Positions 6,829-14,198 of a DNA stretch of 36,567 nucleotides are shown in pieces. The stretch is from Christensenella sp. UBA4636 (lineage in GTDB: Bacteria > Bacillota > Clostridia > Christensenellales > Borkfalkiaceae). A model generated the notes under the pieces. It was not told the origin of the DNA. It worked only from the letters and a program-made list of their open reading frames with translations, and made no database searches. The position numbers and the translations under genes are program-made. The stretch's first letter is position 1. The number at the start of each line of letters is the position of its first letter. The stretch lies in the NCBI GenBank assembly GCA_002405915.1, contig DHMS01000003.1, positions 42,147 through 78,713 on the forward strand. Direction: 5' to 3'.

Positions 6829-6870
6829 ACAACTTGCGTTGTCATGTGTTTTGACGAAGCAAAACACCGC
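6829..6870 (-). repeat. Possible degenerate hairpin-array repeat, copy C
   Basis: On the minus strand GCGGTG precedes GTTTTGCTTCGTCAAAAC, then CACATG, then ACAACGCAAGTTGT, followed by AT-rich sequence. The layout (short inverted repeats joined by RTG-ending spacers) resembles copies A and B but the hairpins differ. I see no gene in 6695-7131. Confidence 0.4.
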
Positions 6871-6888
6871 TTTTTGTTGAAAAACTTC

Positions 6889-6929
6889 GGAAAAATGCAT
6901 GTAAATACTTCGTGCTTCCGCATTTTTCC
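6889..6929. other. Long perfect inverted repeat, function unknown
   Basis: GGAAAAATGC and GCATTTTTCC pair perfectly over 10 bases around a 21-base loop that contains further short pairing. Neither side has a strong T run, so it is not a clear terminator. Confidence 0.5.
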
Positions 6930-7090
6930 TTGTATTATATCACTTTAAAAGGTAACTTGCAAGCAACTTTCAACCCGATTGCAATTCTGTAAATAAAAAT
7001 AATTCTGCAAACAAAAATCTGAGTGTTCTTCCACGCTCCAACATTCAACAAATAACATAAAAATCTAAAATTTTTCATTGACAAAAGTTA

Positions 7091-7118
7091 TTCCGCCCGA
7101 ACTTTCGCTCAGGCGGAA
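7091..7118 (-). terminator. Terminator of the secreted LRR/InlB protein gene
   Basis: TTCCGCCTGAGC and GTTCGGGCGGAA form a 12-pair stem with a GAAA tetraloop on the minus strand, 14 bases past the stop codon. The T run after it is weak (TAACTTTTG). Confidence 0.7.
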
Positions 7119-7131
7119 CGTTCTCTACTAT

Positions 7132-10100
7132 TTACGTAGATACCGTGCAGTTTACGCAAGTTATCGTACCGTCGGCTTTTAGGTTATAAGCGTAAGTTAT
7201 ATACCTTTGGTCGATTTTAACCGAAACGACAATGCAAGTAGCAAACCAGTTTTCAGCAATCTCTATGTCTGCTTCTTTTCCACTTTCAATAGTTACGTCG
7301 TTTTGATTATTCAATCCGCTCCAAGCTTTAGCGTCTTTTTCGTAACACATTTTCGCGTTATATGTAAACGTTAGCTTCAAGTGCGTATTGTTTTTTACCT
7401 TTATCTGCCATTTGTTTGCGTTTTTACCAAGTAACGTCAATTCAGGGTACGGCGACACCCACTCGGCTGTTAGCGTTATATCCCCGGCAAAATCAAATCT
7501 CAAGCATTCCAATTCATACTGAGCGTTTGTTCTATACAAAACTTTTTCGTCCGACGCATATTTAGCAAAGATAAAGCCCGCTTTTTTCGGCAACTTTATT
7601 TCAGGAGCGATAGTATCATATACGATCCTTACGCTTGTCGTCGCGGTTCGGTCATCGTTACCTCCGTTCCAATTAAACGTAACCGTATACGTATTCGGGT
7701 CAGACCATACGGCGGTAAATCTAAAACCTTCGTTAATAGCATTTTCCGGAATTGTGAACCAATCACCAAAGTCATAATCCGATTTGTTACGAGTCCAATG
7801 TCCGCTATTATAACCATCTCTTTTCGCCTTAGGAAGCTTAAATCTATCGCCGGAATAAACCACATACGGCATTTCATAACCGACTTCGTTGTCCCAAATT
7901 CCGCCGTTTAGCTCAAATTCCAAAGTAAATAAATATGCCCATTTAGCATATAAAACGTAGTTATCCACTCTTTCAATCTTTGTTATTTGTTCGCTTGTGC
8001 AATATGCATCAAGGAACCAACCTTTGTGCATCGCGCCTCTCATAAAAGCGGCGTTAAGTCTTAAAGGCAAATCCTCTACCGTAAATTTTGACGGGTTTTC
8101 GGGAAACTGTACTTCGGATATATATTCATGAAATTTGTACTTATACTCTATAGTGTATTCAATTAAAGTCCAATCGGCATAAACGGTCGGCGATTTAGGA
8201 ATATCCCAAGCAAAAAGGCTAACGCCGTTTGCATTCGTCAACATTCTCCCGTTTTCATCTTTCCAACCGTTGAAAATTCGCCCGTCGGAATAAGCCGTTC
8301 CTAATGCAAACGGTTCATCAAAAACGACATGTTGTTCGGGCAAAACTTGCTCGTCTACAACCGTTTCAAACGCTACCGTGTAAGTATTAGCTTGCCATTT
8401 TGCATAAACGGTTAAATTCCCCATTCTGGTTCCTTTTTTGATAATCAAATCGATTTTGCTTTCCTCTGCAAGGTCGGGCGAAGTATACCAGCCTTTAAAA
8501 GTATATCCCGCTCGTGTTGCTTCAAGTAATTCCTTGTCGTTGTCAACATTGTATTTGCCCGTAGCTATAGGTTCGCCGCCGTTTGTAACGTATGTTATCG
8601 TAAACGTATAAGGCTCTAATTCACCGTATAAAACGATATCGTCCGTTACTGTGTGATAACCTTTGATTTCCGTTCCGTCAGCGGTTTTCCAAGTTTTTGC
8701 GTAATAAGCTTCGCTATCGTCAATATATTTGTAATCTTCGCCTATTTCATTGCCGTAATCGACGAAAGACTCTTTTACAACCTTGCCGCCGACAACATAC
8801 TTAACCGAAAGCTTATCAAGCGTAGTAAGGTTGTTGGCAAAGCTTGTCCACCCTTTTGCCGTTTCCGTTTTGTATGTATTAAGATATTTCTGCGGTACCT
8901 TTATTTTTAAGTTTGTACTTACGCCTTCAAGCGCGCCCGTTCCTAAACCAACAACCTCGTTAAGATTGTATATTTCAATATTTTCTAAAGTAGAACAGTT
9001 TTTAAAAGCGTTATCGCCTATCTTTCTAAAATTATAGCCGCGCACAACAAGCTTTTTTACACTTTCATTACCGACAAAAGCCTCGGGTGCGATTGTCTTT
9101 ATGTTTTCGTCAAGTTCTACAATTTCGCCCGCGCTTGTCTTTTTAAAAAGTATAGTTCCAAAGATTATATCCGCCGTTTCGTCCGTAAATTTCGTTCCCG
9201 TTATTGCCGACGGATATGAAATATCCAAGTTAGGCGCAGTAATTGTAGATAAATACGGACAATTCTTTATAGAATATCGGTTTATTATCTTTGTATTAAC
9301 AAGATTGAGTGTCTGCAAATTTGCATTATTCATAAACGCGTAACTTGCTATTTCTTCGCAAGCCGTATCAACGGAGAAACTTGTATCAGTTTTCCCTGCA
9401 GGATACCACAAAAGAACACTTTTATCTTCGTTGTATAGCACACCGGATTCGCTAATATAGTAACTATTCGTATACGGAATATCAATGCGTTTCAAGCTAT
9501 CGCAGCCTTTGAAAGCGTATAGTCCTATATTATTTATAGCCGAGCCGAATTGCACGCTATTTAATGACGTACAATTTTTAAACGTTTCGTCCCCTATACT
9601 CGTTATTGCTTGTGAAACCGTAACGCTATACGCCTTTCCGTCAGACATCGTATTTGCAAACGCTTCTTTATAAATGCTATTAACATTCTTTTTTATCATT
9701 TTTCCCACGGAATTGCCGCTCATAACCATACTTGGTATAGTCACGTTTTTACTTCTGAAAGGATATTTTAAGCCGGTGATAGTATTTTTATCGATTTCGG
9801 TTGTATAAATAGACTCCAAGGTATTAGCACCGCAAACAGAACATACAACTTCTCTATAGTCATCATTGACGTATCGACCGCTATCAACAAAATCATGAGT
9901 ATGATTAACAGCTATTTTCGCCATAAAAACAAGTAAGCTTCTCGGAACCCAATATTTTGTTTTATTTGAATAATACCCCTTATGCACGATATAACCTTCT
10001 TCACCTTCGTATGTAGCATATCCATAAGCAACCATAACATGAAAATTCAAGCCTTCCAACTGTCCTCTTCCGACTATCAACGGATTTCCGCTATCTAATT

Positions 10101-10743
10101 CAGCTTTTACCGAAGTGTCGTTAAATTTACCCCAATTATCAACAGTCACATTTTGAGCTATACTTGAAGCATATTTTTGAACAAATTTATTAGTTCCTTT
10201 AAGTACGCTCTCATAATTTTGTCCAACCCCGGGAACTGCCGAAATCAAATTAAATTCAAGTAACTTTCTGTAAAAATTATCATGAGTTCCTGTTGCTGTT
10301 CGACCCAAACCTTCTTCACCATATGTCGTAGAAGTGTCTATATCAGGGTGCTGAGCTAAATTACCGTAATCGGCAGTCAAAAAAGGCTCTCCGTTTTCAT
10401 CTGTTGCAGGTATCAATCTTCTATCCGTATAATAGTTATGATACCCCATTAACATCTGAATAGCAACAGTCGTGCAAGTTCCTTCCGAATTATCCGTCCC
10501 ATCATTTTTTCCATGTAAGGGATTTGTAATAAAATAGTTTGCGTTTTCTATATAATGCAAACCGGTAAATGATTTTTCCGTTTCAGCTGTTACGTTTATA
10601 GCCTCGTTTATTTCAGACGAAACAGTGCCTGCTTCTTCTTCCGTCGCGAAAGCCTTTTTACTTGGTATAAAAGCTAAAATGGCAAATAATATTGCTAATA
10701 TTGCAATAGAAATAACTATCGTTTGCTTTTTTAATAATTTCAT
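7132..10743 (-). CDS. Secreted papain-like protein with BspA-type LRRs and InlB B-repeats
   Basis: The product has 1203 residues. A signal peptide is clear: KK-rich start, hydrophobic core TIVISIAILAILFAILAF, likely cleavage after AFA near residue 33. Residues about 60-285 look like a papain-fold (C39/C10-like) cysteine peptidase: Cys90 in NSEGTCTTVAIQML starts a helix and His235 in GLNFHVMVAYGY fits the catalytic His. A CSVC pair follows at about 301-304. Residues about 320-640 carry BspA-type leucine-rich repeats (ITSIGDETFKNCTSL, IGLYAFKGCDSLKRIDIP). Residues about 680-1100 contain several InlB B-repeat-like units (GYTFKGWYTS, VYAKWQANTYTV). The last 100 residues are an unrecognised beta-rich domain. 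No LPXTG signal is seen. It is likely an extracellular adhesin or protease; activity is inferred. It probably shares a transcript with the damaged gene just upstream. Confidence 0.85.
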   Translation of the reverse strand: MKLLKKQTIVISIAILAILFAILAFIPSKKAFATEEEAGTVSSEINEAINVTAETEKSFTGLHYIENANYFITNPLHGKNDGTDNSEGTCTTVAIQMLMGYHNYYTDRRLIPATDENGEPFLTADYGNLAQHPDIDTSTTYGEEGLGRTATGTHDNFYRKLLEFNLISAVPGVGQNYESVLKGTNKFVQKYASSIAQNVTVDNWGKFNDTSVKAELDSGNPLIVGRGQLEGLNFHVMVAYGYATYEGEEGYIVHKGYYSNKTKYWVPRSLLVFMAKIAVNHTHDFVDSGRYVNDDYREVVCSVCGANTLESIYTTEIDKNTITGLKYPFRSKNVTIPSMVMSGNSVGKMIKKNVNSIYKEAFANTMSDGKAYSVTVSQAITSIGDETFKNCTSLNSVQFGSAINNIGLYAFKGCDSLKRIDIPYTNSYYISESGVLYNEDKSVLLWYPAGKTDTSFSVDTACEEIASYAFMNNANLQTLNLVNTKIINRYSIKNCPYLSTITAPNLDISYPSAITGTKFTDETADIIFGTILFKKTSAGEIVELDENIKTIAPEAFVGNESVKKLVVRGYNFRKIGDNAFKNCSTLENIEIYNLNEVVGLGTGALEGVSTNLKIKVPQKYLNTYKTETAKGWTSFANNLTTLDKLSVKYVVGGKVVKESFVDYGNEIGEDYKYIDDSEAYYAKTWKTADGTEIKGYHTVTDDIVLYGELEPYTFTITYVTNGGEPIATGKYNVDNDKELLEATRAGYTFKGWYTSPDLAEESKIDLIIKKGTRMGNLTVYAKWQANTYTVAFETVVDEQVLPEQHVVFDEPFALGTAYSDGRIFNGWKDENGRMLTNANGVSLFAWDIPKSPTVYADWTLIEYTIEYKYKFHEYISEVQFPENPSKFTVEDLPLRLNAAFMRGAMHKGWFLDAYCTSEQITKIERVDNYVLYAKWAYLFTLEFELNGGIWDNEVGYEMPYVVYSGDRFKLPKAKRDGYNSGHWTRNKSDYDFGDWFTIPENAINEGFRFTAVWSDPNTYTVTFNWNGGNDDRTATTSVRIVYDTIAPEIKLPKKAGFIFAKYASDEKVLYRTNAQYELECLRFDFAGDITLTAEWVSPYPELTLLGKNANKWQIKVKNNTHLKLTFTYNAKMCYEKDAKAWSGLNNQNDVTIESGKEADIEIAENWFATCIVVSVKIDQRYITYAYNLKADGTITCVNCTVST

Positions 10744-10776
10744 AATTTTTACCCCTTTGTTTTTATTATTTTTTAT

Positions 10777-11211
10777 TTATAAATCGTAAAATGATTTAGG
10801 CGGAAAACGAGTGTCAAAACACGGATACTTGTATGTTTCGCTTTTAGAAACGTATTCAAATTCTTTCATATCCATAAGATTTAAGAAATTGTCGCCTCGT
10901 TTCACGGCGGGAATTGTTTCAAACTTATACCTTGCCTGTTCCATAGTCAACAAGTACTTTCTTTCATCTTTTATGCCTGCAGCCTTGTACGGGTTAACGT
11001 TATAGTAAATTCTATCTCCGTTTTCATCCGTTTCCCATTTTATGTTCTCTTCCGAATATGATTTTTGGGTTGTATCAATATACTCAAAACGGCTCCATTC
11101 GTGAGAAAGACAATGGTCATCTCTTGTGTATAAACTCTTCATAAACGCAAAATCATTTATTCTCACCCAAACGAAACCATAAGGCTCAAAATCAACAACA
11201 CAATAGTGCAA
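10777..11211 (-). pseudogene. Hypothetical protein with a damaged or unclear 5' end
   Basis: The open frame gives 144 residues from a TTG (11209-11211) with no ribosome-binding site. Protein-like sequence (KATEFGVKTTVYKNEKLHY) continues upstream without a start codon to a TGA. Just there a TTG (11261-11263) has a good AAAGGAG site 5 bases before it, but it is one base out of frame because of an AAAA run (11257-11260). Removing one A would give a protein starting MKATEFGVKTTVYKN, so a frameshift or base-call error is likely. The product is rich in Tyr, Phe, Asp and Lys; I recognise no family. The region lies between the terminator at 11300-11332 and the secreted LRR/InlB protein gene, with which it may be co-transcribed. 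No promoter is visible. Confidence 0.5.
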
Positions 11212-11299
11212 TTTTTCATTCTTGTAGACGGTCGTTTTTACGCCGAATTCGGTCGCTTTTCAACCAAACTCCTTTCGAATTTCAATATTTTTCAAGCGC

Positions 11300-11332
11300 A
11301 AAAAAAAACCCGCCGAGAAAAAAGACGACGGG
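11300..11332 (-). terminator. Terminator of the Cys-rich protein gene
   Basis: CCCGTCG and CGGCGGG pair on the minus strand (one wobble) and are followed by nine T. It starts about 27 bases after the stop codon. Confidence 0.88.
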
Positions 11333-11359
11333 AACAAAGATATTTAGTTTTTAATTTAG

Positions 11360-12007
11360 CTAATTGTTCGTGGTGTTGTTCGGGAAGAGCGGCAATTCGA
11401 AGAACCCCGCGCAAACTTCCTGCGAGTAGTCCTGGCAAGGCGGAATGTTGCAGTAACCGTAAGACGGAACGAGCAGCTGAACGGGCATAACTATCTTTAA
11501 AATAGTTGTCGTGCAGCAAGTAACCGTAAAGGTGTTTTCCGCAGTGTAGGTGCCTTCGGTCGAAATGAGCGAAACGACGGCTTCCGCGTTGTACGGTATA
11601 ACCGACGGCTCGGGTACGAACAAAATAACGTCCTCCGTCACGGTGACGGTGGAATATCCTTTGCCTTCCACGTTCGCCGCGTCGACGTACAAAACTTCTA
11701 CCGGTATACCGACCGTAACCTGAACCCTTGCAAAGTTGGGTCTGTCCGCAAGTCTGTCTACTTGCACGTTCTGCAAAACGCCCGTAGTCGAAACGCTTCT
11801 CGCGCTTATAAAAGTCAAAGGATATGTAGGGTTAGCGGGAACGTTGCCCGTAAGGTTAAGCACTACCCCGTCCTCTTGGGTCTGCTTCATGCACGCGTCA
11901 AAAACCTTTTTGACTTCGACGCACACCTTTTCGCAAAGCCCGTTCAAAGGGTTGCCCGTCATCTGACAAGGGCATCTGTCCGAGCTGAAATTAGAAAAGA
12001 ACGACAT
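11360..12007 (-). CDS. Cys-rich probable spore-surface protein
   Basis: The 215-residue product starts MSFFSNFSSDRCPCQMTGNP after a near-perfect AGGAGG site. It has no signal peptide or membrane helix. Cys residues cluster at 12, 14, 25, 29 and 39 (GLCEKVCVEVKKVFDACM), with a CC pair near 163 and three more in YGYCNIPPCQ..EVC near the end. The middle is a beta-rich region (VQVTVGIPVEVLYVDA, VTEDVILFVPEPSVIPY). I recall similar proteins, mostly uncharacterised, in spore-forming Clostridia. The Cys pattern and a CATATATTA -10-like box upstream (matching the sigma-K form CATA-N3-TA) suggest a spore coat or exosporium role; this is inference. It is followed by a strong terminator. Confidence 0.6.
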   Translation of the reverse strand: MSFFSNFSSDRCPCQMTGNPLNGLCEKVCVEVKKVFDACMKQTQEDGVVLNLTGNVPANPTYPLTFISARSVSTTGVLQNVQVDRLADRPNFARVQVTVGIPVEVLYVDAANVEGKGYSTVTVTEDVILFVPEPSVIPYNAEAVVSLISTEGTYTAENTFTVTCCTTTILKIVMPVQLLVPSYGYCNIPPCQDYSQEVCAGFFELPLFPNNTTNN

Positions 12008-12031
12008 ATTTACCTCCTGAATTCCTTCCGC

Positions 12032-12042
12032 TATAATATATG
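12032..12042 (-). promoter_or_regulatory. Candidate -10 element, sporulation-type
   Basis: The minus strand reads CATATATTATA here, which fits a sigma-K -10 (CATA-N3-TA) and also contains a sigma-A-like TATTAT. An AC dinucleotide about 13 bases upstream is a weak match to the sigma-K -35. It lies 24 bases before the Cys-rich protein start. Confidence 0.35.
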
Positions 12043-12128
12043 CCGTTCTTTTTACGTTTTGTCACTTTTCGATTGTAATATGCTTTGTTTTCCTCTCGTT
12101 TTTTGTTGAAAGTCACCCTATAAGCCGA

Positions 12129-12776
12129 TTAACCTTGCATTATCGTTTTCTTTTGTTCGTCAAATTCTTTCTGAGTCAAAACGCCTTGGTCTAATAGTTC
12201 TTTGAGCTTTTTCAATTTTTCTACGCGGCTGTCAAAGTCATCGTTTTTCGCGCCTACCGAAGATTTTTCAAAATTACCGCTTGCGGCAACTTCGTCTTTT
12301 TTGTCTTTCTTTTTTACGAAACCGAAAATTCCGCCTAATTTACTTTTTGAAAAAGCGTTTTCAACCGTACCGACCGAATCTATTCCAAGCGTATCGTCCA
12401 CCACTCCGACAACCTTTTCTAATCCTCTTTTCAAACCCGTTTTACCGGTAGACAACTCCATCACTTTCGAATAAAACTTTTTTGCTTCCTTTTTATCGCC
12501 AAAAAACAACGACAACACCTCGTTAACAAAATAAAAAACTATCGTAGTATCATCGTTAATCTTAATCTGTGGTTCGTTTAGATAAATTTTAACGTTGGTT
12601 ACTTTATAGGTTTTTACTTCCTCGATTTCCGTTTTGAACAGTTTACGTTTCAAACTCTCTAAAACAACGTTGAAGTTCGTCAAAATAATTTTACATTTAG
12701 TCTTTAAATCAGACAAATAAAAGCATTCACCTTCATAAAGAACAATTTCGTTGCTTGCCAAAACATATTCTTCCAT
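12129..12776 (-). CDS. PH-like/SHOCT-domain protein
   Basis: The 215-residue product starts MEEYVLASNEIVLYEGECFY after an AAGGAG site. Residues 1 to about 105 look like a bacterial PH or GRAM-like domain: alternating beta segments such as CKIILTNFNVVLESLKRKLF and VTNVKIYLNEPQIKI. A Lys-rich linker follows (FGFVKKKDKKDE), then a C-terminal SHOCT motif at about 180-213 (VEKLKKLKELLDQGVLTQKE ending in KTIMQG). There is no signal peptide or transmembrane helix. Proteins of this layout are often linked to membranes or oligomerisation but their role is unknown. Expression is probably controlled by the structured leader at 12800-12952. No terminator follows, so the Cys-rich protein gene may also be reached by read-through. 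Confidence 0.75.
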   Translation of the reverse strand: MEEYVLASNEIVLYEGECFYLSDLKTKCKIILTNFNVVLESLKRKLFKTEIEEVKTYKVTNVKIYLNEPQIKINDDTTIVFYFVNEVLSLFFGDKKEAKKFYSKVMELSTGKTGLKRGLEKVVGVVDDTLGIDSVGTVENAFSKSKLGGIFGFVKKKDKKDEVAASGNFEKSSVGAKNDDFDSRVEKLKKLKELLDQGVLTQKEFDEQKKTIMQG

Positions 12777-12799
12777 TTTTACTCCTTCTCTACGGCAAT

Positions 12800-12829
12800 A
12801 AAAAAGTGTCGCCTACTAAGAAGCGACAC
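12800..12829 (-). terminator. Leader terminator before the PH-like/SHOCT gene
   Basis: GTGTCGC and GCGACAC form a perfect 7-pair stem on the minus strand, followed by six T. It lies between the promoter at 12958-12986 and the ribosome-binding site of the SHOCT gene, so it acts inside the 5' untranslated region. Confidence 0.85.
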
Positions 12830-12952
12830 CGTAGAATATCGTCTCTTAGTTACCACACCATTTTCAATCGCGCAAGGCATATTGAACGAGACGCATACTT
12901 CTACCGATAGTAGTATGCACCTTGCGCAAAAATTATTAAAAATGATGTGGTA
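12800..12952 (-). ncRNA. Structured cis-regulatory leader RNA, no known class recognised
   Basis: The predicted transcript starts near 12951 and folds at once. The outer stem (12939-12952 with 12851-12864) has 14 positions, nearly all paired; a second stem is GCGCAAGG/CCTTGCGC (12920-12927 with 12870-12877); an inner hairpin is GCATACT/AGTATGC (12912-12918 with 12893-12899). After the outer stem comes ACTAAGAGACG (12840-12850). It can pair with CGCTTCTTAGT in the terminator (10 of 11 positions, one of them wobble) as an antiterminator. Alternatively its GAGACG can pair with CGTCTC (12888-12893) inside the domain, as in a pseudoknot. The terminator is at 12800-12829. This mutually exclusive pairing is typical of riboswitch or protein-sensing leaders; the ligand is unknown. 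Confidence 0.7.
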
Positions 12953-12957
12953 ATTTT

Positions 12958-12986
12958 ATTTTAACACAACAAAAAAAATTTTGCAA
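12958..12986 (-). promoter_or_regulatory. Promoter of the PH-like/SHOCT leader and gene
   Basis: On the minus strand TTGCAA (12981-12986) and TAAAAT (12958-12963) are separated by 17 bases. The predicted start falls at the first base pair of the leader's outer stem. Confidence 0.75.
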
Positions 12987-13022
12987 TGAAAAACACTGCA
13001 AAACGAATGATTGTATTTGTAT

Positions 13023-13859
13023 TTAAACGATATTTTCTTTTTTGCAGAAATTTGCAAGGCGGATAAAGTCCTCTACGGAAAGAGTTTCGCCGCGAACGGC
13101 AGCTTCTATACCGCTACCGCTTAAAATACTTTCGGCTTTATCGCGGCTTATCTTGAAGCAGTTTATCATGTTGTTCGCAAGCGTTTTTCTGCGCGAAGAA
13201 AACGCCGCGCGCACCACGTCGCGATAAGCTTTTTTGTCGATTAGCCCTTTGTCCTCGTAAGATTTGTCAATCCTCACGACCGCGGAATCGACGTTGGGTT
13301 GCGGGTAAAAATTAGTTCTGTCAACATCCAAAATTATTTTAGACTCTCCCCACAGTCCTATCGCCGCGGTTATCGCGCCGTAGTCCGCCGTGGACGGCTG
13401 AGCGCAAAAACGGAACGCGACTTCCTTTTGCACCATTATGACTATTCTGCGGCAAAGTTTTGCTTCTTCGATAAAGCGCATAACAATCGGCGAAGTTATA
13501 TAATAAGGAAGGTTCGCCACGACGACGTATTCCTCGCCTATTTCCTTTTCAAGCTCCGAAAGGTTTTCTTTCATAAAGTCTTTGAAAATTATTTCGGCGT
13601 TCTCCACCCCGGCAAGCGATTTTTGCAGCACGGGTTTGAGATTTTTGTCTATTTCGAAGCCGTAAACGAATTTAGCCTTTTCGCTTATAGCGCGCGTAAG
13701 CGTTCCGCCGCCCACGCCTATTTCCACGACCTTGTCGTTAGCGGAAACGCCCGAAAGCTCCACGATTTTCCTAAGAAGCGTATCGTTTTCTATAAAGTTT
13801 TGTCCGAAGCGTTTATTAAATTTAAACCCGCTTTCGCCTATAATTTTCTTTAATTCCAT
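13023..13859 (-). CDS. rsmA: 16S rRNA adenine-N6,N6-dimethyltransferase RsmA (KsgA)
   Basis: RsmA uses S-adenosylmethionine to dimethylate two adjacent adenines in helix 45 of 16S rRNA during small-subunit assembly. The 278-residue product is normal in length. It shows KRFGQNFIENDTLLRKIV at the start, the SAM motif VVEIGVGGGTLTRAI (about residues 44-58), the acidic motif GFEIDKNLKPVL, and the catalytic NLPYYIT (near residue 120). The helical C-terminal domain includes VRAAFSSRRKTLANNM. No good ribosome-binding site precedes the ATG. Its upstream region is filled by repeats, and tatD and metG lie beyond them on the same strand. Confidence 0.96.
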   Translation of the reverse strand: MELKKIIGESGFKFNKRFGQNFIENDTLLRKIVELSGVSANDKVVEIGVGGGTLTRAISEKAKFVYGFEIDKNLKPVLQKSLAGVENAEIIFKDFMKENLSELEKEIGEEYVVVANLPYYITSPIVMRFIEEAKLCRRIVIMVQKEVAFRFCAQPSTADYGAITAAIGLWGESKIILDVDRTNFYPQPNVDSAVVRIDKSYEDKGLIDKKAYRDVVRAAFSSRRKTLANNMINCFKISRDKAESILSGSGIEAAVRGETLSVEDFIRLANFCKKENIV

Positions 13860-13883
13860 ATTTTCGTTCTGATTACACCGACA

Positions 13884-13935
13884 TTCCCCCTTGTGGGGAA
13901 GGGGGACCGCCGTCGCGTCGGCGGTGGATGAGGGG
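13884..13935. repeat. GC-rich hairpin repeat ending in GATGAGG
   Basis: TTCCCCCTTGTGGGGAA and GACCGCCGTCGCGTCGGCGG are adjacent inverted repeats, followed by TGGATGAGGGG. The same two blocks occur at 36451-36567, there separated by other hairpins. This is a dispersed intergenic element of the REP kind. Confidence 0.7.
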
Positions 13936-13943
13936 ATAATATG

Positions 13944-14174
13944 TAAATTGAAAGTTGAAAGATTAAAGTTGAAAGTTTTTTGTTAGCTTTTTCAACTTTC
14001 AATTCGTCCTCTAAGCTCACTCAAGCGGAGCGTGAATATCAAGCAAGTTGAAATTTGAAATTTGAAAATTGAAAATTGAAAGTTGCGGATTTGAAATATT
14101 ATATATATATTTATTCGTCCTTAATTTTCAACTTTCCACTTTCAACTTTCACCTCATCACTGTCGCACGCAGTG
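13944..14174. repeat. TTGAAAR heptad blocks in alternating orientation
   Basis: Runs of TTGAAAA/TTGAAAG heptads occur forward (about 13947-13977 and 14043-14085) and inverted as TTTCAA-type runs (about 13987-14003 and 14124-14151). They could fold into long stems. The last inverted block borders CCTCATCAC and the hairpin CACTGTCGCACGCAGTG (14158-14174), so GATGAGG-heptad adjacency occurs twice in this gap. I see no gene in 13860-14198. Confidence 0.65.
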
Positions 14175-14198
14175 CCAAAATGTGCCGCTTTTGCGCTG

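Noticed and set aside
6681..6923. 80-codon minus-strand frame before the antiporter
   Set aside because: It overlaps the antiporter start, promoter and hairpins and lacks a ribosome-binding site.
13944..14151. CRISPR-like array in the heptad region
   Set aside because: The units are 7 bases, contiguous and in both orientations; there are no spacers and no cas genes.
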